Shown piece by piece: positions 53,245 to 64,000 of a stretch of DNA of 64,000 bases (within the stretch, counting starts at the first letter, position 1; the number at the start of each line of letters is the position of its first letter). The notes under the pieces were generated by a model, which was not told the origin of the DNA, did no database searches, and saw only the letters and a list, made by a program, of their open reading frames with translations. Position numbers and translations under genes: made by a program. Origin of the DNA: Henckelia pumila. Its lineage: Eukaryota; Streptophyta; Magnoliopsida; Lamiales; Gesneriaceae. The stretch is from positions 3,534,001 through 3,598,000 of the forward strand of contig NC_133121.1 of assembly GCF_033568475.1 (NCBI RefSeq), in the 5' to 3' direction.

Positions 53245-56081
53245 TGTAACACCCGGAATTTTAATACGTAAATTCGCATGCATAATTAGGAGAAATTAAT
53301 TTTTAAAATAAGGGTTAAATGAATTTATGTGTTATTATGTGATTTATATGCATGATTTAATTTATTTTTTTAAGCATTTAACCCATAATTAGTGATTTAT
53401 ATGATTTTTAGTATTTTAAATATTTGATCGCGTAGACGGGACCGTGGACGGACGAGATGACAACTTTCCACCCAAATGATTTTATGAGCCTTTTTAGAGC
53501 CCTAAAATATTATTTTGAGTCTTATTATCTCAAAATTTTTAGTATTTGATTTTATATAATTTTAGGAGTCCTTTTTATCCAAAATTAGCCAAGATAATGA
53601 CTTTTAATCACTTTTAAAAATTCCCTTAATTTTAATTTCGGGATTTATGCTTTTACATCAGATTATTATTATTATTAGGACTTTTAAATAAAGTTTTGTT
53701 GGTATATTATCTTTATGTTGATTTTTATTATTTATTTAAATCATTATCTATTCTATTTAAACCAAAACAAATCAATTTCTACCCTACACAAATCCTTATC
53801 AGCCGACAACTCCCTTAGCTGCCTCCAACCTTTCTCCATCATCTTCTTCATGCCCCACAGCAGATTTCAGCCTCCATAGCCGATTTATTCAAGAAAAAAT
53901 TCGAGTTCTTCGTAGGTCCGTCGTCCCGGAGTCGTTCACGCGGTCTAGCTTCGTTTTAAAAATCAAAGGCATGTCTATTCTTTCGTTTGAACACCATATA
54001 AGCTATTAATCATGAATGATTGTTTTATTTCGGATTTTAATCAGGAGCTTTTTGATTTATGCAAGAAGGTATGATTTTAATGCATGTTTGTTGATTGTTT
54101 CATGTCATGGTTCACGTTTCTGTTGCATGGTTCGGTCCAGAGGTTGTGGCTCGGTCAAGGGGGTGTCCTAGGGTGCCTAGGGTCGAGCTGGGTCCAGTGG
54201 TTCGAGCCATGCATGGCCAGGAGAGGAGCTGGTTCAGAACAGGTCCTAGGGTGCGCAGGTTGAGCGATGTTGGGAGATTGGGTCGTTCTCGGTCCATAAG
54301 GCGTTTTTTAGACTGATTCCAGTTGGGTTAGAACCACAAGACATAGGGGAAGGTAATCCAAGTTGTGCTCCGGCCAGTGGTGGCCGGAGATGGGCGGCCG
54401 AACGGTCGGAAGTCCGGCATCGCGCGCAGGACGCGAGCAGATTAAGGGATAGATGGTTTTGCTTCGTTCTCCTTCGTTAGGGATCGGTTTGGGCTGGTTT
54501 TTAGCTTGTTGGAAACCTCTTGAAGAGAGCTAGGGGTAGGTGGTGGTGCTCCGGCCAGGGGACGGCCGGAGCACGGCGGCAGCAGCCCCGGAAAGCTGCT
54601 GCTCGCACGGCCGAAGGTAAGGAGAGGAGGGGGGATCGGGTTGGGGGTTCTGGGTGGTTCCGGGTCGGGTCAGGGTAGTGGGTCGGGTCAGTAGGGTCTA
54701 GGGTCGGGTCAGGTAGGTCCGGGTCCGGGCTAGGTGGGCCGGGCTCGAGTATTTTAATTTTAAAATGTTTAATGTTTTAATGGGTTTTTGGGTCATTTAA
54801 TTAGAAATAAAATTATTTGGGCTTCCAAATAATTTTATTTGGGCTTTCAAAATTATTTTTAAGTTAGCCCAATGATTTTTATGGGCTCGTAGGCCCACAG
54901 GAATTTTTGGGCCAGTCAGTGGATTTTGGGCCAGTCTAGAGTTTTATTGGGCTTAAGTTAAGTAATTAGGCTTAAATATTTTATTAGGTCAAGTTAAGTT
55001 TAATTAAGTTATTTGAGCTAAAATATGATTATTGGATTTTATTTAAGTTTAATGGGCTTAGAGTGAGTGACCAGCAGTCTGGACCAACCCATAAAAATAA
55101 ACTAAGTCCGGAATATATATTTAATTATTTTTATGCATGAAGTCTATTTTAAGTAAAAGTATATTTATTATTAAAATTAATTAAATATATATTACGGACA
55201 CATTTTAAGTGCATGCATACATGAAATATTTTATGATGTGTTTATGATTAAGATTTGAGCATGAAAAATATTTTATGGAAATTGAAGTGATGTGACAGCA
55301 TAGAAGTGGTTTTACCACTGACACAGAGGTAGTTCTACTACCGGCATAGAAGTGGTTTTACCACTGACACAGAGGTAGTTCTACTACCGGCATAGAAGTG
55401 GTTTTACCACTGGCACAGAGGTAGTTTACTACCAGCATAGAGGTGGATTTATCCACCGCCACGTACGATGGTTCTTTAGACTGATCAGTCGGCACAGTTA
55501 TTAGTCACATTCATGGATATGACCATACACAGTTTTTATGTTTATGACATGCTCAATTATGTTATGTATGATGAAGAAAATTATGTTATGTATAAGATTT
55601 ATGATTCAGCATTTATGTTATGAAAAATGTTTCCATGCATGCTCATATACATGTATATGTATTAGTATTTACGTGATGCATTATTTTAACCCTTGTTATA
55701 AAGGATTAGACATGTTGAGCCTCTAGGCTCACTACGCTTATATGGTGCAGGTGAGTATGATGTAGCTCCTACCGGTGGCGAGGACGTATGAGCGAGCATG
55801 GCAGTGGCCCCGTGACCGTCGCAGTTATTTAGTCTATTATGATGAAATTCTGAAACATGTTTTATTTTATTATTGTTCCGCATATGAGATTTTTCAGCAG
55901 CATTGTTTATCATTTTAAATTGATGCAAGAAACATTTTAAGGATTTATTTATTTATTTAATATTTTTCAGGTTATTTAAGAAATATATGTTATTTTTATA
56001 TACATATATGTATGGGCGTATATGTATAGTATTATTTAAAAAAAAAAGTTTTTCCGCATTTTATTAGTATTAGGCGTTTCA
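53245..56081 (+). repeat. 5' LTR of the coding-less element
   Basis: 2837 bp; starts TGTAACACCCGGAATTTTAA and ends GTTTCA. It is related to, but clearly diverged from, the LTR of the intact element. Contains GC-rich hairpins (about 54360-54610) and a hairpin array at about 55302-55457 that includes one 46-bp unit more than the 3' LTR. Confidence 0.93.
55302..55457. repeat. 46-bp tandem repeat forming a hairpin array
   Basis: Units contain AGTGGTTTTACCACT and GGTAGTTCTACTACC, each self-complementary. The 5' LTR holds one unit more than the 3' LTR (58407-58515). The array ends with GGTGGATTTATCCACC just before GCCACGTACG. Confidence 0.85.
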
Positions 56082-56083
56082 AT

Positions 56084-56095
56084 TGGTATCAGAGC
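56084..56095 (+). promoter_or_regulatory. Primer-binding site of the coding-less element
   Basis: TGGTATCAGAGC two bases after the LTR, identical to that of the intact element. Confidence 0.92.
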
Positions 56096-56334
56096 ACGGT
56101 CCTCGGAGGGTGTCCATCTGCCACGTGAAGCTCAGAAATCCTGCTACTGGTCTGTAAGTTTTAAATGTTTTAATAAGATTTAGAAGGAGCATATGTATTA
56201 ATTTTAAGTATTTCATGTTCAGTAAGACTTTTGAAACCCTTAGTTATGCATTGCGATTTACGTAAAGAAATATGTGGTGGTACAGAATGCCTCCCAGACA
56301 GATTCCGTCGAATTTCGAGGACGAAATTCAATTT

Positions 56335-56348
56335 AAGGGGGGGAGAAT
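56335..56348 (+). promoter_or_regulatory. Polypurine tract of the coding-less element
   Basis: AAGGGGGGGAGAAT before the 3' LTR, the same sequence as in the intact element. Confidence 0.88.
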
Positions 56349-59141
56349 TGTAAGACCCGGAATTTTAATACGTAAATTCGCATGCATAATTAGGAGAAAT
56401 TAATTTTTAAAATAAGGGTTAAATGAATTTATGTGTTATTATGTGATTTATATGCATGATTTAATTTATTTTTTTAAGCATTTAACCCATAATTAGTGAT
56501 TTTTATGATTTTTAGTATTTTTAATATTTGATCGCGTAGACGAAACCGTGGACGGACGAGATGACAACTTTCCACCCAAATGATTTTATGAGCCTTTTTA
56601 GAGCCCTAAAATATTATTTTGAGTCTTATTATCTCAAAATTTTTAGTATTTGATTTTATATAATTTTAGGAGTCCTTTTTATCCAAAATTAGCCAAGATA
56701 ATGACTTTTAATCACTTTTAAAAATTCCCTTAATTTTAATTTCGGGATTTATGCTTTTACATCAGATTATTATTATTATTAGGACTTTTAAATAAAGTTT
56801 TGTTGGTATATTATCTTTATGTTGATTTTTATTATTTATTTAAATCATTATCTATTCTATTTAAACCAAAACAAATCAATTTCTACCCTACACAAATCCT
56901 TATCAGCCGACAACTCCCTTAGCTGCCTCCAACCTTTCTCCATCATCTTCTTCACGCCCCACAGCAGATTTCAGCCTCCATAGCCGATTTATTCAAGAAA
57001 AAATTCGAGTTCTTCGTAGGTCCGTCGTCCCGGAGTCGTTCACGCGGTCTAGCTTCGTTTTAAAAATCAAAGGCATGTCTATTCTTTCGTTTGAACACCA
57101 TATAAGCTATTAATCATGAATGATTGTTTTATTTCGGATTTTAATCAGGAGCTTTTTGATTTATGCAAGAAGGTATGATTTTAATGCATGTTTGTTGATT
57201 GTTTCATGTCATGGTTCACGTTTCTGTTGCATGGTTCGGTCCAGAGGTTGTGGCTCGGTCAAGGGGGTGTCCTAGGGTGCCTAGGGTCGAGCTGGGTCCA
57301 GTGGTTCGAGCCATGCATGGCCAGGAGAGGAGCTGGTTCAGAACAGGTCCTAGGGTGCGCAGGTTGAGCGATGTTGGGAGATTGGGTCGTTCTCGGTCCA
57401 TAAGGCGTTTTTTAGACTGATTCCAGTTGGGTTAGAACCACAAGACATAGGGGAAGGTAATCCAAGTTGTGCTCCGGCCAGTGGTGGCCGGAGCTGGGCG
57501 GCCGAACGGTCGGAAGTCCGGCATCGCGCGCAGGACGCGAGCAGATTAAGGGATAGATGGTTTTGCTTCGTTCTCCTTCGTTAGGGATCGGTTTGGGCTG
57601 GTTTTTAGCTTGTTGGAAACCTCTTGAAGAGAGCTAGGGGTAGGTGGTGGTGCTCCGGCCAGGGGACGGCCGGAGCACGGCGGCAGCAGCCCCGGAAAGC
57701 TGCTGCTCGCACGGCCGAAGGTAAGGAGAGGAGGGGGGATCGGGTTGGGGGTTCTGGGTGGTTCCGGGTCGGGTCAGGGTAGTGGGTCGGGTCAGTAGGG
57801 TCTAGGGTCGGGTCAGGTAGGTCCGGGTCCGGGCTAGGTGGGCCGGGCTCGAGTATTTTAATTTTAAAATGTTTAATGTTTTAATGGGTTTTTGGGTCAT
57901 TTAATTAGAAATAAAATTATTTGGGCTTCCAAATAATTTTATTTGGGCTTTCAAAATTATTTTTAAGTTAGCCCAATGATTTTTATGGGCTCGTAGGCCC
58001 ACAGGAATTTTTGGGCCAGTCAGTGGATTTTGGGCCAGTCTAGAGTTTTATTGGGCTTAAGTTAAGTAATTAGGCTTAAATATTTTATTAGGTCAAGTTA
58101 AGTTTAATTAAGTTATTTGAGCTAAAATATGATTATTGGATTTTATTTAAGTTTAATGGGCTTAGAGTGAGTGACCAGCAGTCTGGACCAACCCATAAAA
58201 ATAAACTAAGTCCGGAATATATATTTAATTATTTTTATGCATGAAGTCTATTTTAAGTAAAAGTATATTTATTATTAAAATTAATTAAATATATATTACG
58301 GACACATTTTAAGTGCATGCATACATGAAATATTTTATGATGTGTTTATGATTAAGATTTGAGCATGAAAAATATTTTATGGAAATTGAAGTGATGTGAC
58401 AGCATAGAAGTGGTTTTACCACTGACACAGAGGTAGTTCTACTACCGGCATAGAAGTGGTTTTACCACTGGCACAGAGGTAGTTTACTACCAGCATAGAG
58501 GTGGATTTATCCACCGCCACGTACGATGATTCTTTAGACTGATCAGTCGGCACAGTTATTAGTCACATTCATGGATATGACCATACACAGTTTTTATGTT
58601 TATGACATGCTCAATTATGTTATGTATGATGAAGAAAATTATGTTATGTATAAGATTTATGATTCAGCATTTATGTTATGAAAAATGTTTCCATGCATGC
58701 TCATATACATGTATATGTATTAGTATTTACGTGATGCATTATTTTAACCCTTGTTATAAAGGATTAGACATGTTGAGCCTCTAGGCTCACTACGCTTATA
58801 TGGTGCAGGTGAGTATGATGTAGCTCCTACCGGTGGCGAGGACGTATGAGCGAGCATGGCAGTGGCCCCGTGACCGTCGCAGTTATTTAGTCTATTATGA
58901 TGAAATTCTGAAACATGTTTTATTTTATTATTGTTCCGCATATGAGATTTTTCAGCAGCATTGTTTATCATTTTAAATTGATGCAAGAAACATTTTAAGG
59001 ATTTATTTATTTATTTAATATTTTTCAGGTTATTTAAGAAATATATGTTATTTTTATATACATATATGTATGGGCGTATATGTATAGTATTATTTAAAAA
59101 AAAAAAAGTTTTTCCGCATTTTATTAGTATTAGGCGTTTCA
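56349..59141 (+). repeat. 3' LTR of the coding-less element
   Basis: 2793 bp; begins TGTAAGACCC (the 5' copy has TGTAACACCC) and ends GTTTCA at the target duplication. One 46-bp repeat unit shorter than its partner. Confidence 0.93.
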
Positions 59142-59146
59142 CCAGG

Positions 59147-59900
59147 AATCGCCAGGATGGGAACCGGTCGGCGTATGACCAGCCTGGGGCCGGCGGTTGT
59201 TGGGGCCCGAACAATTCACAACATTAGCAGTGGCCGAAAGAGTGATCTGAGAGGCGGTGCGGGCAAGGAGATGAGCCTCATGATTAAGAAGCTTTTCATA
59301 AAGTTCCTCAAAGGAGATGACAGAGTCCCGGGCTTGAATTGCATGAGCCAATTCTTTGTAATCATCATCAAGGCCATGCAGAACCTTGATAGTGAGATCC
59401 TCAATATCAAGAGGTGAGTTCATGAGTGCCAGTTCATCAGCCTTTGTTTTGATAAACTGGATGAAATCAGTGATAGATTGGGAACCTTTCACCGGATTGC
59501 GAAGTTGGGTTTTCAGTTGAGTGATGCGACCACGGGATGGTTTCCCATATGTGTTAGCAAGCGTGGTTCAGGCATCAAAGGCGGTGCGTGCGGTGGCGAT
59601 GAACGGGATCAGAGATGGAGACAACGATACAATGACGATGTTCAGAATAAGTTGGTCTTGTCGTATCCAGTCATGATAGGCAGGATTGGCGACCTGAGCA
59701 TCGGAGACTGTAATAAGGCGATCAGGACATGGGTGGGAGCCATCAATGAAACCGATCAGATCATGACCAGTTAGTAGAGTCATGAACTGGAGACGCCAGG
59801 AGAGGTAATTAAAAGAGGTCAGCTTCAAGGGCGCATGAGCAGCAACATTGAAGGAGACGGGAGTGTTGAGGGCAGCGGCCGTATTGGTGGTTGTAGCCAT
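59147..59900 (-). pseudogene. Copia gag, first part, with a nonsense codon
   Basis: Starts MATTTNTAAALN and reads a copia gag (LKLTSFNYLSWRLQFMTLLT, then GFIDGSHPCP). A TGA at 59568-59570 stands where copia gags normally have Trp (AFDA-stop-TTLANTYGK), so a single TGG to TGA change is likely. The frame then continues through QLKTQLRNP and SITDFIQFIKTKADELALMN to the insertion at 59146. The element could not make full Gag. Confidence 0.85.
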
Positions 59901-59981
59901 AGAGGTGGCCGGCGAAGGAAAAAAAAAACGGCAAAGGTCGGCGGCGGCGGTTAGAAGCTAGGTTTAGTGGCGTAAGCCTTA

Positions 59982-59994
59982 GGCTTTGATACCA
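59982..59994 (-). promoter_or_regulatory. Primer-binding site of the copia relic
   Basis: The minus strand reads TGGTATCAAAGCC immediately after the LTR end, complementary to initiator Met tRNA, typical for copia. Confidence 0.8.
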
Positions 59995-60154
59995 TGTAGA
60001 AGCGTATGAGAAAATATATTCTGATATATTTCACCAATGAATGATACATCATATATTTATATACAACCTAAAGAGATAATGATAAAAGGAAACAAATATA
60101 AACAAATATACGAAGATATACACAATATATGTAAAGATATATTCCAATATCCCA
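59995..60154 (-). repeat. 5' LTR of the copia relic
   Basis: About 160 bp. On the minus strand it begins TGGGATATTGGAATATATC and ends CGCTTCTACA. The inner end is fixed by the primer site; the outer end was placed at the TG that best fits, without a partner LTR to confirm it. Confidence 0.6.
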
Positions 60155-60400
60155 TCTAGAGTTAAAAGCAATTTGCATGCATCCACTAGTTCTTCCTTTT
60201 CTAATCACCAATATAATTTGCCATCAAATTTTAATTGACTATTTTAATTAAAATTTAATGAACTATATTAAAATTTAATAAACTATTTTAAATTTTATTT
60301 AACTATTTTTACAAGAGTACGCACTTCCATTAATGTTGTATAACTTGTATTGAACGAAATTATTTGCATTTTCATTAATTCATTCGCTTCTTCTCAAATA

Positions 60401-60438
<38 letters not shown>

Positions 60439-62892
60439 CTCCTGTACTCCTCAATTTATGAATTGATTAGAACTACATAATTAATGTAATCAGGTCTTGG
60501 GGCCTCACACAATCATGATTTGAGTATAAATTAATTGAGAGGAGTGAATCTGGGATTTTCTTATGTGAAAATCATCCAAACAAGTGAAATGAATTTGAGG
60601 TTGGATTTAATATCCAAGGTTTCAAATATTTTATTCCAAACATACAGATATAGTAAAAGAAGGATCATGACATTTATTATTATATAATATAATATATATC
60701 GCAGTAATCTCTTGACACCTAGGCCTAGCATGTCTTGTTGCAACCAAAACAAAAATATATTCTTCTGTTAACGAGAGCCAAATTCTCAGAAACGATAATC
60801 CCTTTTATGGGCTTCACATCTGAATCATTTACTTATTACGTGGGCTTTGTCATTGGGCTTGTTCCTCTCCTCCTCTTAATTTCTCCGGGCTTCTTGTAAT
60901 TTTGGACTCTTTATTCTCTCTCTCTTTAACTATCTCCAAATTTATATTTTTCTGGAATTCAAGAAATGTTTGTTCTATTCTATATGATGCTTAATGATCA
61001 CGCTTGCAGGATGAGGATTCTGTACTTAAATATTTGCTGCATCCATTATGCATGTGAACCGGGTTTTACCCCTACCACCAGTTCAAAGACAAACTGTACG
61101 TGTTGTCGGAGTTTCCACTGTTGTGACAATGTCATGGTAGCGATATATCATGAGTTAATTTTGTGTGATCAGAAGAAATTAAGGTGGAAATAAATCGGTA
61201 TTGTTTCATATTAATCTGATTCGACGCCAACCGTAGATAGAAGTAGTCCTCCCTCAGATGAGTTAATGTATTCATATTCAAAACTGTATACCATGCATGT
61301 GCTGAAGCTATTGGTGCCAACCATGCAAATTGATAGAAAATAATCGAAAACATTTGTTTTCCCATCTTTGAGTAAAATACAAGTATGTATATTGCTCTGC
61401 TGGAAGTTACTGAAACTTATGGTTGATATTTCTTAGATCATATTCATAATTAAATAGGATTATCCATTTCAGATAATTTGAAAAACATAAGCTGGGTGTC
61501 CTGGCAATAAGATACATATTTTGGATGTTTGCAACAAGCCTCATGAAATATTGCAAGGTACATATATTGAAATCATATAAACGTTAATGAGAAGCTACAC
61601 TTAAAAGATAATATCCTAAAAGTGTATTTAAGAGTAGACATTTGTCAATAAATGTGAGATCCATTGATTCTTTCGAAACCCACGTATATTAATAAATATT
61701 TACCCTTAGATATACATTGAAATAATACTCGAAGGTCCGTAGCATCACACCTTACAATATTACATCTGATCCATTCCCATTAATCTTTACTTCAATGATT
61801 GACAAGTTTTGCTTGGTGTTATTTTTGCACATAACCAAGTAGGGTATCGGTCAAGATTGATTGATCTAAATATGCACCATCCCTTGTTCAAGAACATACG
61901 TAGATCATGCAAAAATCAATCGAATCATCATTATGTGTTACCCTCTTCGATCGATTCACGTGCGATAAGTTCGATTTCTTCTTACCATATGTACGTGATC
62001 AGCCTAAGCTTGATCCATCCGAAGGTGTGACAATTGACATATACCTTAATACTTGAAGGAAGTCACATGGGAGACGAAATGCCAAAAGAGGTAGGTAAAA
62101 CATAATTGTTCTTTTAGGACACCCCCACAAGTATTTTTTAATTATACCATAGCACATGATGTGTGCGAGCCGATGTGTTGGCTGTCGCTTTACCGTTGCC
62201 AACTCTTTTGGACATGTTCTCATGTTTCTTAAAAAACAAATCCATGTATATTCGGATTTTCGAAAAAGAATGTTAAATATATAAGAAGAAGAAGAAGTCA
62301 TTTCAACGATGTTCACGAGAGTATACACCGTTAGTGTTCACTGTGTCAAAAATATATATATATAAAATGAGTTTGGCCCATTAAATTTAATTACTTCCTC
62401 CTCTTTTCGATATTTTAATGGAGGAAACCGATGGATCACAAGAAATGAAGGCTAGGAGCTGGTGGTGTTGTGTGAGTGATTGGGGGAGGTGGGGATAGCT
62501 TTGAATATTTGGTGTTGTTGCATTAAATGCTTGAAAGCATTACATATGGATAAGAGTTGAGGGCAAGAGTTTGGTGTACTTGGCTGAAAAGAGCCGGATC
62601 GGAGATATAGCAATCATTGATTAAAAGTAGAAAATAATAATAATTTTCTATTTACTAATTTCTTAAAAATCTGAAGTTTACCAAGGGATTAGCCCAAACT
62701 CATCCATGAAAAGGAATTTCTATTTTTAGAGGGGAAAAAAAACAATGTTTGACCTTTCAGCTTTCTATGCTGAAGTTTTGATTCCCTATCAAGAGAGGGT
62801 CTTAGTTTTAATATCACAATTCTCTTTTTTTATTAATACAAAGATGGTCTCACGTGTCATTTTATGAGACAAATATTCTACTTAATTTGACC
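60155..62892. other. AT-rich intergenic DNA, nothing assigned
   Basis: TA microsatellites at about 60400-60440. A few short open frames (for example about 60966-61193) show no recognisable protein. A phrase around 61690-61720 (ATAAATATTTACCCTTAGAT) is similar to one near 40799-40822, perhaps remnants of the same small repeat family. Confidence 0.45.
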
Positions 62893-63798
62893 TAGGGATG
62901 TTCACGGTTCGGATAACCGCCCGATCCGAACCGAAACAAAAAATTCGGTTTGAACCAAAAACCGAACCGAAAATTCGGTTTGATTTTCGGATTTTCGGTT
63001 CGGTTCGATTTTTTCCCGCGGTTAACCGTACCGAACCGAACCGAACCGAACAGAAAAACCGTTTTTTTTTTTGTTTTTTTTTTTTGGTATTTGAATTTGA
63101 ATTCATTTTCCAATCAATTAGTATGTACATCAATATTGTGTGCTCATAAAATTAATTTCATTGAAAAACTGAAAAAACAAAAGTCATCATTCATTTTTTT
63201 TAAAAAAAAACATAATTGGTTTAATTACTTATCTAATTCGTCAAACATACATGACTTGAATTGTGGATTCAATTTAGAAAATGTATTGATTTAGTGATTT
63301 TAAAAAATATTGATTTTTGAAATAGAAATAATTAAAAATTAATGAAGTTATTTTATTATATTATATATACACATATTTGCATTATATATTATATTATTTT
63401 TATAAATTCATAAATTATTATTATTGAAATTAAAAACATTAGTAATTTCTTTGTTTTAAGTGCAGTTATTTTCAAATATATTTTTTGAAGCATTAAATCA
63501 CAAATATTTGATTTAACCATTAATTTTTTGCAAAAAATTATTCGAATAACTAAAAATATTTATTTTTTTAAAAAAAGTTTTAGTTTAATTTTTTTTTTCA
63601 AAAAAACCGATTTTTAGAGGAAAAAAATATTTCAAATTTTTTTTAAAAAAAAAACTAAAAAATCGAACTGAAAAACTGAAATAATTTCGGTTAAAAACCG
63701 AATCGAACCGCCCAATTCGGTTCCGTTTTCGGTTTGGCTTTTCGAAAAACCGAAATTTTGGTTCGGTTCGGGCCAAACCGCCCGAATGAACACTCCTA
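62893..63798. mobile_element. hAT-type foldback element with CCGAAC-rich ends, 906 bp
   Basis: Ends TAGGGATGTTCA and the complement of TGAACACTCCTA, with a perfect 8-bp duplication ATTTGACC (62885-62892 and 63799-63806). Subterminal regions are packed with GGTTCGG/CCGAACC repeats that pair across the element. The interior is very AT-rich and non-coding. The first bases resemble those of the element at 28513-29212. Confidence 0.88.
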
Positions 63799-63806
63799 AT
63801 TTGACC

Positions 63807-64000
63807 GATGAAAAATATCATTTATATGCCAAAAATACTGTTTTTTATTGTAAATACGAGTTTGATCAATATCCGTAAAACAATCTCACAAACAACCTTT
63901 TAATTAAATTTATCCTTGATTTTGGGTTGAATGGCAGATAATGTTTCTATGAGCGGAGAACCACAAACTAGGGCATTAATCAACATCTATAGTGGAGCCA
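63807..64000. other. Window end, nothing assigned
   Basis: AT-rich, no supported feature. Confidence 0.4.

Larger units (their letters stand above)
53245..59141 (+). mobile_element. Coding-less Ty3 element with 2.8-kb LTRs (non-autonomous chromovirus derivative)
   Basis: LTRs of 2837 and 2793 bp enclose only 267 bp. That interior keeps the Met primer site, a leader, the gag start ATGCCTCCCAGACAG (56287) and the 3' end identical to that of the intact element, including the polypurine tract. Everything from gag to chromodomain is missing. The perfect target duplication CCAGG lies at 53240-53244 and 59142-59146. LTRs differ at about eight or nine bases by eye, plus one 46-bp repeat unit and the A-run length, so it is also young. 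It must depend on proteins of another element. Confidence 0.93.
42590..60154 (-). mobile_element. Truncated Ty1/copia retrotransposon split by two Ty3 insertions
   Basis: The pieces, read on the minus strand, are: a short LTR (59995-60154), primer site (59982-59994), gag (59900-59142), gag zinc knuckle (53239-53093), and protease plus the start of the pre-integrase region (43150 to about 42590). The first interruption (53245-59141) and the second (43151-53087) each have perfect 5-bp target duplications. Integrase, reverse transcriptase, RNase H and the 3' LTR are missing. The short LTR and gag style suggest the Ale/Retrofit lineage (moderate confidence). Confidence 0.85.

Noticed and set aside
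54095..54316. Open frames in the coding-less element's LTR, repeated at 57199-57420
   Set aside because: LTR sequence; no protein similarity and no conservation outside the pair.
60966..61193. Cys-rich small plus-strand frame, possibly a secreted peptide
   Set aside because: No signal peptide or Cys spacing of a known family; most likely chance.
62892..63294. Several overlapping frames with Asn/Arg/Thr/Glu-rich repeats
   Set aside because: They are translations of the CCGAACC repeat at the end of the hAT-type element, not genes.

Overview
The window is plant nuclear DNA, most likely from a core eudicot. I lean towards the lamiids, but that is inference from sequence style, not from a marker gene. 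It is AT-rich, with intron-rich genes, GT-AG introns and dense transposons. It splits into a gene-bearing left part (about 0.9-27 kb) and a transposon-dominated right part (about 27-64 kb). Exon coordinates were worked out by hand from splice signals and reading frames.

Left part: four host genes, all on the minus strand. (1) 903-1697 is a group F bZIP factor of the bZIP19/bZIP23 zinc-deficiency type, with the Cys/His-rich zinc-sensor segment. (2) 3896-7151 is a 10-exon cytoplasmic kinase with an N-terminal universal-stress-protein domain (about 692 aa). (3) 10544-13521 is a 7-exon type I ROP/RAC small GTPase (198 aa) ending in CSIL. (4) 16834-26903 is a 17-exon HECT ubiquitin ligase of the UPL3/KAKTUS type (about 1901 aa). 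All four look intact. Nothing suggests they act as a unit; they are ordinary separate genes.

Right part: a transposon landscape with readable target-site duplications (TSDs). There is a foldback, Mutator-like MITE just upstream of UPL3 (27257-27623). A hAT-type element (28513-29212) carries a second palindromic MITE inside it (28668-28811). A Harbinger/Tourist-like element lies at 30465-31236. A gag-only Ty3-type element without pol lies at 33088-38227 and carries an exon-like insert of unknown origin. A decayed LTR lies around 39.3-40.7 kb, and a second hAT-type foldback element at 62893-63798.

The centrepiece is 42.6-60.2 kb. A minus-strand Ty1/copia relic is split by two plus-strand Ty3/chromovirus insertions about 150 bp apart. 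One (43151-53087) is nearly complete, with a 1488-codon gag-pol frame and LTRs that are nearly identical. The other (53245-59141) has no coding region at all: its internal part is 267 bp, but it keeps the same primer-binding site, gag start and polypurine end. Together they look like an autonomous element and a non-autonomous parasite. The LTRs of both families carry, at the same relative place, arrays of short hairpins whose sequences differ while the hairpin form is kept. I consider this the most interesting unexplained signal in the window.
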